A stretch of 17,115 bases of DNA from a bacterium (GTDB taxonomy: Bacteria; SZUA-79; Acidulodesulfobacterales; Acidulodesulfobacteraceae): NCBI GenBank assembly GCA_021781285.1, contig JAJXXD010000006.1, positions 1-17,115 on the forward strand, given 5' to 3'. The notes beneath the pieces were generated by a model, which was not told the origin of the DNA, searched no databases, and saw only the letters and a list, made by a program, of their open reading frames with translations. Of this stretch, positions 1 through 7,435 are shown one piece after another (the stretch's first letter is position 1; each line of letters opens with the position of its first letter). Both the position numbers and the translations under genes were made by a program.

Positions 1-867
1 TAAATTAATATGAAGAACGTAAAGGTTAGAATTTAATCTTCCTGCAATTTTTGAACCTATCCTTACAAGCCTTGCGGAGTCTGGATTAGAACTTATTAAA
101 ACAAGAACTCTTTCATTTGATTTTAATTCTAATTTCTCGTCGGGATTCCCGATTTTATTGGATTGGGTGCTTAATTCGTCGGCTATAGTTCTTAATGAAA
201 GCTCCCTTAAAACTATGAGGTTTTCTATTTTAAAAAAATTGTTCAATGCGGCTTGAATCTTTTCTTTAGAATAAATTTTCCCTGAGGTCAGCCTTTTTAT
301 CAGTTCTCCGGCAGGAACATCGACGTTTACGATTTCCGTAACATAATTTAAAATGTAATCGGGGACTCTTTCGCTTACTTTTATGCCAAGCTCGGATTCT
401 ACTTTTTCGGCGATAGAATTAAGGTGAAATATATTTAAGGTAGTAAATACGCTGATTCCTTCCCTGTAAATCTCAATAACGTCCTGATATCTTTTTAAAT
501 TTTTTGAACCGGGAACATTGTTATGCGCCAGTTCGTCTATTAAAACAATCGACGGTTTTCTTGCAATGACCGCTTCAACGTCAAGCTCTTCAAATACCGA
601 CTCCCTGTATCTAATCTTTTTTCGCGGAATAACGGTAAGTTTTTTTATTTCTTCGTCGGTTTCTCTTCTTCCATGCGGTTCGACATATCCGATAACCGCG
701 TCTATGCCGTGTTCAAGCAGATAATTGCCGTCCTCGAGCATCATATAGGTTTTGCCGGTTCCGGGAGCGGCACCCAGATAAACCCTGAAAACATTAGTTT
801 CGCTCGAAGAATATTTTATTTTATTAAGTATCGAATCTGCCGACGGTCTGTTATATTCTATTTTCAA
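1..867 (-). CDS. kdpD: Sensor kinase KdpD, N-terminal part (truncated by window edge)
   Basis: This is the cytoplasmic N-terminal region of KdpD, the membrane histidine kinase that controls kdp expression with KdpE. The 289 visible residues contain a Walker A-like loop GAAPGTGKT (about residues 32-40), the Walker B-like stretch VLIDELAHNN (about 105-115), the FTTLNIFHL segment (about 135-145), and the start of a universal-stress-protein-like domain (from about residue 250). The transmembrane and kinase domains lie beyond base 1. No ATG is available upstream of the Walker A loop. The only standard start is TTG at 867-865, which leaves 31 residues before Walker A, as in known KdpD proteins. I see no Shine-Dalgarno sequence in front of it. 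It lies 96 nt downstream of kdpB, on the same strand. In some Firmicutes the USP domain binds c-di-AMP. The FTAxY part of that motif, as I remember it, is not visible here (LYVLH instead). Confidence 0.95.
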   Translation of the reverse strand, partial: MKIEYNRPSADSILNKIKYSSSETNVFRVYLGAAPGTGKTYMMLEDGNYLLEHGIDAVIGYVEPHGRRETDEEIKKLTVIPRKKIRYRESVFEELDVEAVIARKPSIVLIDELAHNNVPGSKNLKRYQDVIEIYREGISVFTTLNIFHLNSIAEKVESELGIKVSERVPDYILNYVTEIVNVDVPAGELIKRLTSGKIYSKEKIQAALNNFFKIENLIVLRELSLRTIADELSTQSNKIGNPDEKLELKSNERVLVLISSNPDSARLVRIGSKIAGRLNSNLYVLHINL

Positions 868-963
868 AGTTATATATAATATTAAAAGTTTATTGCAGAA
901 TTAGGTTAAAACACGCATTTAATTTTATATGTTATTATACTATTAATTATATCGTCAATTAAT

Positions 964-3012
964 CTAACCTAAATGTAAAAACGTTATTGCCATATCTATC
1001 AATTTTATTCCTATAAACGGCGCTATTATTCCGCCAAGTCCGTAAATCAAAAGATTTCTGGTTAAAATCGACGAAGCGGAAGCGGGCCTGTATTTTACGC
1101 CTTTTAACGCAAGCGGAATAAGTATTATTATAATAACGGCGTTAAATATCACGGCCGAAAGTATAGACGATTCGGGAGAAGACAGCCTCATAATATTTAA
1201 CGGCGCTAGCCATGGAAAAATAGGGGTGAACATCGCCGGTATTATGGCAAAATATTTTGCGACGTCGTTTGCGATAGAAAACGTGGTAAGGGAACCGCGG
1301 GTTATAAGAAGCTGTTTGCCTATTTCGACTATTTCTATAAGCTTCGTCGGGTTTGAGTCGAGGTCTATCATATTTCCGGCTTCTTTAGCCGCCATAGTGC
1401 CGGTGTTCATAGCAACGCCGACATCAGCCTGGGCTAAAGCAGGTGCGTCGTTCGTTCCGTCTCCGGTCATTGCTACGAGCTTGCCGAGCGATTGTTCATT
1501 TTTTATAATCGCCATTTTGGTTTCCGGAGTAGCTTCCGCTACAAAATCGTCAACTCCGGCTTCATCGGCAATAGCTTTTGCCGTCAAAGGATTGTCGCCC
1601 GTTATCATGACGGTTTTAATGCCTATCTTTCTTAAACTGTTAATCCGCTCTTTAATTCCTCCTTTTACGACGTCTTTTAAATGTATAATGCCGAGCATAC
1701 GGTCGTTTACCGCAACGGCAAGCGGAGTACCCCCCTGTTTTGAAATTTCCTCAGTTATTTTTCTTGTTTTGTCCGAAACGGCGCCTCGATTCTGTTCGAC
1801 GAATTTTATAACCGCTTCCACCGCCCCCTTTCTTATCTGTTCTTTTTTATCAAGAATGTTAACCCCGCTCATTCTCGTAAAAGCCGAAAAAGGGATAAAC
1901 TCGACGTTCTTTTCGTCGATATGCCGTCCCCTGAAGCCGTACTGTTTTGCCAGCGCAACGATAGACCTTCCTTCCGGCGTTTCGTCGCTTAAAGACGAAA
2001 GCTGGGCATAGTCGGCTAATTCGTTAACCGTCCTACTGTCCGAAGGAATAAAAGCAACAGCCATCCTGTTGCCAAAAGTTATGGTTCCGGTTTTGTCTAA
2101 CAGAAGGGTATTAACGTCGCCCGCGGCCTCTACCGCCTTACCGGACATTGCAATTACGTTATGTTTTACAAGCCTGTCCATACCGGAAATACCTATAGCG
2201 GAAAGCAGGGCGCCTATGGTAGTCGGTATAAGACAAACAAGAAGCGCTACGAGAATTACCGGAGATATATACCCGTGGAAATAACCCGCCATCGGTTCTA
2301 TAGTAACAACGACTACTAAAAAAAGAGCGGTCAGCATAACGAGCAAAATATTAAGAGCGATTTCATTGGGCGTCTTCTGCCTCGATGCCCCCTCGACAAG
2401 CGATATCATCTTATCTATAAAATTCTCTCCCGGGTTCGACGTTACCTTGATTATAATTTTATCCGATAAGACTTTCGTGCCGCCGGTAACCGCGCTCCTA
2501 TCGCCGCCGCTTTCCCTTATTACCGGAGCGGATTCTCCGGTAATGGCGGATTCATCTACGGAAGCAATTCCTTCTATTATGTCGCCGTCGGCGGGTATGG
2601 TATCGCCCGATTCGGCAATAACTACATCCCCTTTTCTCAAAAGTGATGCTTTTATTTTTTCCTCGTTTCCTTCTTCTTTAAACAGTCTTGCTATCACCTC
2701 GGTCTTTGTTCTTCTAAGGCTGTCCGCCTGCGCCTTGCCTCTTCCTTCGGAAATGCTCTCGGCAAAGTTGGCAAATAAAACGGTAAACCAGAGCCATAAC
2801 GTTATTTGTAGAACAAAGGCGATAAATTTAAAATCATGCATAAATAGGTCTTTAATAAATATTGCCGTAGTAATAACGGAACCTATCTCGACAACAAACA
2901 TGACAGGATTTTTAACTAAAACCTTGGGGCTGAGTTTTTTAAAAGAATCCTTTACGGCGGATAACATTATATCCTTGTTAAACGCGGAAACGTAATAAGA
3001 TTTTTTGGACAT
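964..3012 (-). CDS. kdpB: Potassium-transporting P-type ATPase subunit KdpB
   Basis: KdpB is the ATP-hydrolysing subunit of the KdpFABC potassium uptake complex in the inner membrane. At 682 aa it has the usual length. Visible hallmarks are TGES at 158-161, the phosphorylation motif DKTGT at 306-310 (phosphorylated Asp306), FSAFTR at 375-380 and KGA at 396-398 in the nucleotide-binding domain, TGDN at 471-474, and the hinge GDGTND at 517-522. The transmembrane PTTIG motif is at 263-267. Ser161 of TGES matches the serine whose phosphorylation inhibits the E. coli pump. The start is preceded by a modest AGAGGG Shine-Dalgarno sequence about 12 nt upstream. It lies 46 nt after kdpC, so the order is A-C-B and not the common A-B-C. 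All catalytic motifs are intact, so the subunit should be active. Confidence 0.99.
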   Translation of the reverse strand: MSKKSYYVSAFNKDIMLSAVKDSFKKLSPKVLVKNPVMFVVEIGSVITTAIFIKDLFMHDFKFIAFVLQITLWLWFTVLFANFAESISEGRGKAQADSLRRTKTEVIARLFKEEGNEEKIKASLLRKGDVVIAESGDTIPADGDIIEGIASVDESAITGESAPVIRESGGDRSAVTGGTKVLSDKIIIKVTSNPGENFIDKMISLVEGASRQKTPNEIALNILLVMLTALFLVVVVTIEPMAGYFHGYISPVILVALLVCLIPTTIGALLSAIGISGMDRLVKHNVIAMSGKAVEAAGDVNTLLLDKTGTITFGNRMAVAFIPSDSRTVNELADYAQLSSLSDETPEGRSIVALAKQYGFRGRHIDEKNVEFIPFSAFTRMSGVNILDKKEQIRKGAVEAVIKFVEQNRGAVSDKTRKITEEISKQGGTPLAVAVNDRMLGIIHLKDVVKGGIKERINSLRKIGIKTVMITGDNPLTAKAIADEAGVDDFVAEATPETKMAIIKNEQSLGKLVAMTGDGTNDAPALAQADVGVAMNTGTMAAKEAGNMIDLDSNPTKLIEIVEIGKQLLITRGSLTTFSIANDVAKYFAIIPAMFTPIFPWLAPLNIMRLSSPESSILSAVIFNAVIIIILIPLALKGVKYRPASASSILTRNLLIYGLGGIIAPFIGIKLIDMAITFLHLG

Positions 3013-3058
3013 GATTTTTCTTATCCCTCTAATTATTAAAATTAAAAAATATTTTTCT

Positions 3059-3691
3059 TTAAACTAACCCTTTGAAAATAAGTTTATATAACTTGTAATT
3101 GCTTTTTTTAAGCAGTATAGAAAGTTTTAAATTTAATTTTACGGTATTTACGCCGGGAGTTCCGAATATGCCGAATTGCCTGTAAGACACGTTGCTTTTA
3201 ACAAGGCGGTAAAGTATGCTTTCCGGTATTCCGGTAAGCGAGGATATTCTAGGCGACTGGTCAAGCGCAGCCGCTATGGAAATATATGGTCCTAAACCCG
3301 AACCGGAACCCGTTATTATATCAGCCGGAACACCGCCTTTTTTAACGGTTGGATTTTCCTTTAAAAATTTATTTATCAATTTTTTTTCATGGCTTATATA
3401 CTTTCCGTTTGTAGGGGCATAATTCGACCCGCCCGATTCCGTTCCGTCATAACCGTTTCCGGCATACGACGGTCTGCCGTTAAATATATAAGGAGAAGTA
3501 AATTTTTCGCCTATCAACAGGCTGCCTACCGGTTTTGAATTTTTATTGAATATTATGCTTCCGTCCGCCTGAAACGGAAAGGCTATTTTCCCTATGCCCC
3601 AGATAAGAAACGTATATGCAAGCGAGCATACGACGTACAGTAAAATCGTTAATTTTAACATTTTTATAAGTTCTTTCCCCACGATAAACAT
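3059..3691 (-). CDS. kdpC: Potassium-transporting ATPase subunit KdpC
   Basis: KdpC is the single-span accessory subunit that stabilises the KdpFABC complex and helps ATP binding. The protein has one N-terminal transmembrane helix (about residues 11-32). Conserved family blocks follow: GSLLIGEKF, FNGRPSYAGNGYDG, SGGSNYAPTN, VPADIITGSGSGLGPYIS and a C-terminal GTPGVNTVKLNL. At about 207-210 aa it is slightly longer than the E. coli protein. The start is uncertain. The ATG at 3691 sits directly against its GAGG, leaving no spacer, whereas the in-frame GTG at 3682 has the same AGAGG at a 9-nt spacing and fits better. An ATG at 3661 (MLKLTILL) is a third option. It begins 20 nt after kdpA and is followed by kdpB. 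Confidence 0.97.
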   Translation of the reverse strand: MFIVGKELIKMLKLTILLYVVCSLAYTFLIWGIGKIAFPFQADGSIIFNKNSKPVGSLLIGEKFTSPYIFNGRPSYAGNGYDGTESGGSNYAPTNGKYISHEKKLINKFLKENPTVKKGGVPADIITGSGSGLGPYISIAAALDQSPRISSLTGIPESILYRLVKSNVSYRQFGIFGTPGVNTVKLNLKLSILLKKSNYKLYKLIFKGLV

Positions 3692-3711
3692 CCTCTTTAA
3701 ATTATTTTAAA

Positions 3712-5436
3712 TTAATAAAACAGATGCCCTTTTATCATTGCAAAATGTTCCGCAATAGGTCCAAGCGCCAGCGCCGGAAAGAACGTTAACGCCCCGACAA
3801 GAAGTATGGTTCCCGTTATAACCGTATAAAATAAAACACCGTGGGCAGGAAAAGTACCGGCCGATTCAGGTATGCTTTTCTTTTTGATTAATGAACCTGC
3901 TATTGCGACCTGACATATTATAGGAATATATCTGCCGAAAAATATAGTAAGTCCGAGCGAAATATTATAAAAAAGCGTATCGCCGTTAAGACCGGCAAAT
4001 GCAGACCCGTTGTTTGCCGTCGTCGAGGTATAAGCGTATAAAATCTCGCTTAATCCATGCGGACCCGGATTTAATATGCCCGCCAGCCCCGCCGGTATTG
4101 CTATTGCTATTGCAAAAGGTATAAGAATAATAAACGCATGGGCAAACATTGCAAGCGTTGCAAGTTTCACTTCCTTAGCCTCTATTTTTTTTCCAAGAAA
4201 TTCAGGCGTCCGCCCCACCATAAGCCCGGCGATAAACACGCCTATTATTACCATTGTGAGCATATTTAGAAGCCCCACGCCTTTACCTCCGAATATGAGG
4301 TTCAACATCATCTCGGCTATTAAAACCATGCCGGAAAGAGGCATAAAACTGTCGTGGGAGGCATCGACGTTGCCGGTGGTAAAGGCCGTAGTAGCTACTG
4401 CAAATAAAGAGGTCTGGGCAATTCCGATATGTTCCTGCTTTCCTTCCATATTGCCGCCCGGATTATTTTTAGAAACACGGATATTTGCTCCTAACTTTGC
4501 AAGAAACGGATTGCCGTGCGCCTCCTGAGAATAAACTACGGCAAGACAAACTATGAGAAACGTCATAGCAACGGCAAATAACGTCCATGCATGCTTTTTA
4601 TCCCCTATCATTATCCCGTACATTAAAAACAGCGCTATGGGAATCGTCCCCATCATAAATATAGTTAAGGCGTTAGTAAAGGGATTAGGATTTTCGTAAG
4701 GCTGGGCGGCGTTTGCGTTGTAAAAACCTCCTCCGTTGGTACCAAGATTTTCGATGGATACCATAGAAGCTACCGGTCCTACGGAAAGCATCTGTTTAAC
4801 TCCGGTCATATTAGTAACTTTTTTCTGCATGACAAACGTCTGCGGCGCGCCCTGCCACAGCATAATAACCGCAAATATAACGGCTAAAGGGAGAAAAAGC
4901 CTGTAAACAGCCTTTATAAAATCTACGTAAAAATTACCAACATATTTTGCTTCGCGCCTTATAAGCCCGCGGATAAAAGCTACGGCAAAAACAAGTCCCG
5001 TGGCGGCAGAAGTGAACTGTAGAAAAGCAAGCGCCATCTGGGAAAAATTGGACAAAACCTCCTCTCCGCCGTAGTTTTGCCAGTTCGTATTGGTTATAAA
5101 ACTTATCGCCGTGTTAAAATCAAGCGCCCAAGGTATGCCGGGATAATGCATCTGATTAAGCGGAAGAAAATTTTGAAATCTTAAAATAAAAAATACAATC
5201 GTAAGCATAAAAAAATTGACGATAAGCCCTGTCTTTAAATATTTAACCCAGTCCACCTCTTCATTTCCGTTAACTTTCAGGAACTTTAAAGTCAAATTTT
5301 CTGCCGGATATATAATTCCGTCTAAAAATGTAGGTTCGCATTTAAAAACATGCGCAAGATATTTACTTAACGGAATCGCGGCTATAACCATAACGGCAAG
5401 CGTTATTAAAATCTGCAAAACTCCCGTGTAAGTCAT
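3712..5436 (-). CDS. kdpA: Potassium-transporting ATPase potassium-binding subunit KdpA
   Basis: KdpA is the channel-like subunit that selects and binds potassium in the KdpFABC pump. It is an inner-membrane protein of 574 aa, close to the 557 aa of the E. coli protein. All four selectivity-filter loops are visible: TNTNWQNYGG at 115-124, ENLGTNGGGFYNANAAQPYE at 229-248 (Gly232 in the filter), TTAFTTGNVDASHDSF at 349-364, and STTANNGSAFAGLNGD at 471-486. Transmembrane segments surround each loop. The ATG is preceded by AGAGGTG at a suitable distance. It follows the second micro-ORF by 34 nt and precedes kdpC by 20 nt, so it is co-transcribed with them. Confidence 0.99.
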   Translation of the reverse strand: MTYTGVLQILITLAVMVIAAIPLSKYLAHVFKCEPTFLDGIIYPAENLTLKFLKVNGNEEVDWVKYLKTGLIVNFFMLTIVFFILRFQNFLPLNQMHYPGIPWALDFNTAISFITNTNWQNYGGEEVLSNFSQMALAFLQFTSAATGLVFAVAFIRGLIRREAKYVGNFYVDFIKAVYRLFLPLAVIFAVIMLWQGAPQTFVMQKKVTNMTGVKQMLSVGPVASMVSIENLGTNGGGFYNANAAQPYENPNPFTNALTIFMMGTIPIALFLMYGIMIGDKKHAWTLFAVAMTFLIVCLAVVYSQEAHGNPFLAKLGANIRVSKNNPGGNMEGKQEHIGIAQTSLFAVATTAFTTGNVDASHDSFMPLSGMVLIAEMMLNLIFGGKGVGLLNMLTMVIIGVFIAGLMVGRTPEFLGKKIEAKEVKLATLAMFAHAFIILIPFAIAIAIPAGLAGILNPGPHGLSEILYAYTSTTANNGSAFAGLNGDTLFYNISLGLTIFFGRYIPIICQVAIAGSLIKKKSIPESAGTFPAHGVLFYTVITGTILLVGALTFFPALALGPIAEHFAMIKGHLFY

Positions 5437-5470
5437 TATTCGACACCTCTTTTTAATGTTTAAATTTCAA

Positions 5471-5557
5471 TTAAATCTTATCTATAAAATCCGTAAAAAA
5501 CCATAATACGGCATACATTATAGCTATGCCGGCAAAAGCTGCTAAAAATGCTATCAT
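5471..5557 (-). CDS. 28-aa membrane micro-protein between kdpF and kdpA (KdpF-like, function unknown)
   Basis: This short ORF encodes a 28-aa peptide with one hydrophobic helix (starting MIAFLAAFAG and ending FTDFIDKI). It has a strong Shine-Dalgarno sequence, GGAGGGG, 8 nt before the ATG, which is good evidence for translation. It is exactly as long as the KdpF peptide upstream. Both start with MI and end with DK plus a hydrophobic residue, although the middle differs. It could be a diverged second KdpF or one of the small membrane proteins sometimes found near kdp genes. It starts 62 nt after kdpF and ends 34 nt before kdpA. A role in assembling or stabilising the Kdp complex is inferred only from position and topology. 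Confidence 0.75.
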   Translation of the reverse strand: MIAFLAAFAGIAIMYAVLWFFTDFIDKI

Positions 5558-5619
5558 TTATAGCCCCTCCCCGTTTAAATTTCAATAAAATTTCAATTCA
5601 CGCTAAATTCATATAGAGT

Positions 5620-5706
5620 TCAAAATTTATCCGGATATATCAACACATAAAACAAATATGCCAGTACCAGCATAGAAACTATAAGAAGAATAATACTTTC
5701 TATCAT
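5620..5706 (-). CDS. kdpF: Potassium-transporting ATPase small subunit KdpF
   Basis: KdpF is a single-span peptide that sits between KdpA and KdpB and stabilises the pump. This ORF encodes 28 aa, one hydrophobic helix ending in YLFYVLIYPDKF, which fits the family's C-terminal pattern of an aromatic-rich helix end followed by P(D/E)KF. A Shine-Dalgarno sequence (CGGAGGCGGG) precedes the ATG. It is the first gene downstream of the riboswitch terminator, about 100 nt beyond the T-tract, and so is the first gene the switch controls. Confidence 0.92.
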   Translation of the reverse strand: MIESIILLIVSMLVLAYLFYVLIYPDKF

Positions 5707-5808
5707 AAACTACCCGCCTCCGTTTTTATTAAATAAATTAAATTTTTAACGGCTATACTCCTATAAACCTTGCATTTAAGACGCAAATGCTTATGTTACG
5801 CATTTTTG

Positions 5809-5846
5809 AAAAAAAATAGCCGGAGGTTTTGAAACCTCCGGCTATT
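5809..5846 (-). terminator. Intrinsic terminator of the kdp riboswitch expression platform
   Basis: On the minus strand a 14-15 bp perfect hairpin (AATAGCCGGAGG pairing with CCTCCGGCTATT; pairs 5846/5815 to 5832/5829) is followed directly by eight T residues (5816-5809). It ends about 100 nt before kdpF and about 95 nt after the riboswitch aptamer. The base of its 5' arm can instead pair with the aptamer's P1 strand at 5953-5942, so it is a regulated attenuator and not a simple end-of-operon signal. It would also stop transcripts reading in from the MFS gene upstream. Confidence 0.93.
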
Positions 5847-5940
5847 AAAGAATAAATAAAAATATTATCGATATGCAGATATATATATTAATCCGTTATC
5901 TTTTATTAAATATTAAACTAATCCGTGCTATACTTTTGGC

Positions 5941-6092
5941 ACTCTTTAATAGCTTGCGAAGTTAGCTGACGGGCTAAGGATAAAGAGTTTTCCTTTATCT
6001 TCTTTTCATTAATAAACAAATAGAAGATATTCGCCCCAAAATTTTGGTTCCTCCGCTTCCCTTATACACATAAAGGAATTAAGCTTTAATTT
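5941..6092 (-). promoter_or_regulatory. ydaO/yuaA-type c-di-AMP riboswitch aptamer
   Basis: Read on the minus strand, the leader contains the conserved elements of the ydaO/yuaA class in order: GCTTAAT (6084-6078), a 9-bp hairpin (TTCCTTTAT/ATAAGGGAA), GGAGGAACCA (6054-6045), TTTTGGGGCGAAT (6041-6029), a variable hairpin (GATAAAG/CTTTATC, 5999-5979), and CCGTCAGCTAACTTCGCAAG (5972-5953). P1 forms between TTAAAGCTT (6089-6081) and AAGCTATTAA (5955-5946) with one bulged A. Known members bind cyclic di-AMP and mostly repress potassium transporters and cell-wall genes. Its place before kdp fits that role exactly: high c-di-AMP, which signals sufficient potassium, should stop kdp expression. Confidence 0.93.
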
Positions 6093-6134
6093 TCAAAGAA
6101 CGATTTATTTGGATAATGCTATAAATTTATTACA

Positions 6135-6162
6135 ATTATATCTCTGCTAAAAATTAAGTCAA
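6135..6162 (-). promoter_or_regulatory. Sigma-70-type promoter of the kdp operon
   Basis: On the minus strand TTGACT (6162-6157) and TATAAT (6140-6135) are separated by 16 bp, one base short of the ideal spacing. The -10 is preceded by GA. Transcription should begin near 6128, giving a leader of about 420 nt that holds the riboswitch and terminator before kdpF. The -35 box lies only 20 bp beyond the stop codon of the MFS gene. Confidence 0.75.
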
Positions 6163-6182
6163 GAAAAATCGGAGCAGCAATA

Positions 6183-7418
6183 TTATTTAATTTCGTCAAG
6201 TTCTTTATTTTTAGTTTCCGGCAGAAAAGAAGAAAGGAAAAATGCCGCAAACATTAAAACCGCAACCGAATAATAACCTAAATCTTTATTTTCCTTAACG
6301 AAATACGTCATTATCAAAACTCCGAATACGGCTCCTATTTTTCCAGCCATGGCCGAAAATCCGTAAGCCGACGACCTGAAAGACGTATGTGAAAGCTCGG
6401 CGGGGAAAATCCCTACCGTCAAGGACGCTAAAGAATTAAAAATTTCGGCTATAAAAATTACGGCGGCAAGACCGGCTAATGTTCCGTATGCGAAAGGAAG
6501 AAAAAAAAGGGCGGCGCCCATTCCGGCAAAACCGACAAGCTGTATCTTTTTTCTTCCTATTTTATCTATTTCTAAAAGCCCGATTGAAGAGCTTGCTATA
6601 CCGACTAAAAGAATTAAAGACGTTATAAGCGCATTGTCTTCGTTTGAAATCAGTCTGCTTTTTTTAAAGATTAACGGTATTAGCAGACCGATACCGTATG
6701 CTCCGACGTCGTATAAAAACCAGATAGAGGAATACAGAACCGTGTTTTTTATATGCGCTTTTGAAAACATTCCTTCGATGTATAACTTATTTTTTTTATA
6801 TTCGTTTTTTAGGCTTTTTGCATTTATCCATCTTTTAGATTCCGGCATAGAAATTCTTAAAAACATTACTATAAATGCTGGAATAACGCCGATACCGAGC
6901 ATAAGCCGCCACATTTCAGGTCCGAAAGGAAAAAGAACCGCCGCGGTTAAAGAAGAAAATATCGAACCTATGCCGAACGACAAACCTGCGAAGGAAAGAT
7001 GTTTACCCCTGAGCGCCTCCGGCGCCGTTTCCGCAATATAAGAATTGGATACCGGATAATCGGCTCCGACCGCAACGCCAAGAATCAACCTCGATATAAA
7101 CAGCATTAAAAAATTAACCGAAAAAACCGATACGATTCCGAAAACTACAAAAACCGCCATATTTAAAATATAAACCGATTTCCTCCCGAAAATATCGCTG
7201 AAATATCCAATCAACAATGCCCCTATTATACTGCCGAATACCACGGATGCTATTATTAAGCCCGATTCCAAGGCATTCAGGCTGAAATACGGATTGATAA
7301 GTATTATCGCGAATGCAATTATAGTGAGGGAATAACCGTCCAAAAACATTCCGGTAGAAGAAAGCAGAAGGGGTCTAGTAAAAAAACCGTTTTTATCTCT
7401 ATTTTTATAGGAAGGCAT
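6183..7418 (-). CDS. Major facilitator superfamily transporter (sugar-porter/phosphate-symporter-like)
   Basis: This is an inner-membrane secondary transporter of 411 aa with the hydrophobicity of a 12-helix MFS protein. MFS motif A is present between helices 2 and 3 (GYFSDIFGRK, 71-80). A second-half copy is at IDKIGRKK. The N-terminal GMFLDGYSL (23-31) and GADYPVSNSYIAE (118-130) resemble the phosphate:H+ symporter and sugar-porter branches, and the C-terminal PETKNKELDEI is the end motif common in sugar porters. The substrate is unknown. It starts 17 nt after the TIM-barrel gene, so the two are probably co-transcribed and may act on the same compound. I see no Shine-Dalgarno sequence before the ATG. 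No terminator separates it from the kdp promoter. Confidence 0.9.
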   Translation of the reverse strand: MPSYKNRDKNGFFTRPLLLSSTGMFLDGYSLTIIAFAIILINPYFSLNALESGLIIASVVFGSIIGALLIGYFSDIFGRKSVYILNMAVFVVFGIVSVFSVNFLMLFISRLILGVAVGADYPVSNSYIAETAPEALRGKHLSFAGLSFGIGSIFSSLTAAVLFPFGPEMWRLMLGIGVIPAFIVMFLRISMPESKRWINAKSLKNEYKKNKLYIEGMFSKAHIKNTVLYSSIWFLYDVGAYGIGLLIPLIFKKSRLISNEDNALITSLILLVGIASSSIGLLEIDKIGRKKIQLVGFAGMGAALFFLPFAYGTLAGLAAVIFIAEIFNSLASLTVGIFPAELSHTSFRSSAYGFSAMAGKIGAVFGVLIMTYFVKENKDLGYYSVAVLMFAAFFLSSFLPETKNKELDEIK

Positions 7419-7435
7419 AAAGAAAATTTACGGCA

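Noticed and set aside
935..965. Possible promoter for kdpD (TTGACG with nearby TATAAT boxes)
   Set aside because: The spacings are wrong (direct abutment or 13 bp), the DNA is very AT-rich, and kdpD fits as part of the kdp transcript.
1226..2011. 261-codon open frame on the plus strand inside kdpB
   Set aside because: It lies wholly opposite a conserved P-type ATPase and is rich in Ser, Ile and Pro as expected from an antisense frame. It shows no family motif.
4076..4528. 150-codon open frame on the plus strand inside kdpA
   Set aside because: It is antisense to conserved KdpA sequence and has no recognisable motif.
5755..5805. 16-codon ORF in the kdp leader after the terminator (starting MRNISIC)
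   Set aside because: It has no ribosome site and an unremarkable composition. A leader peptide is unnecessary given the riboswitch.
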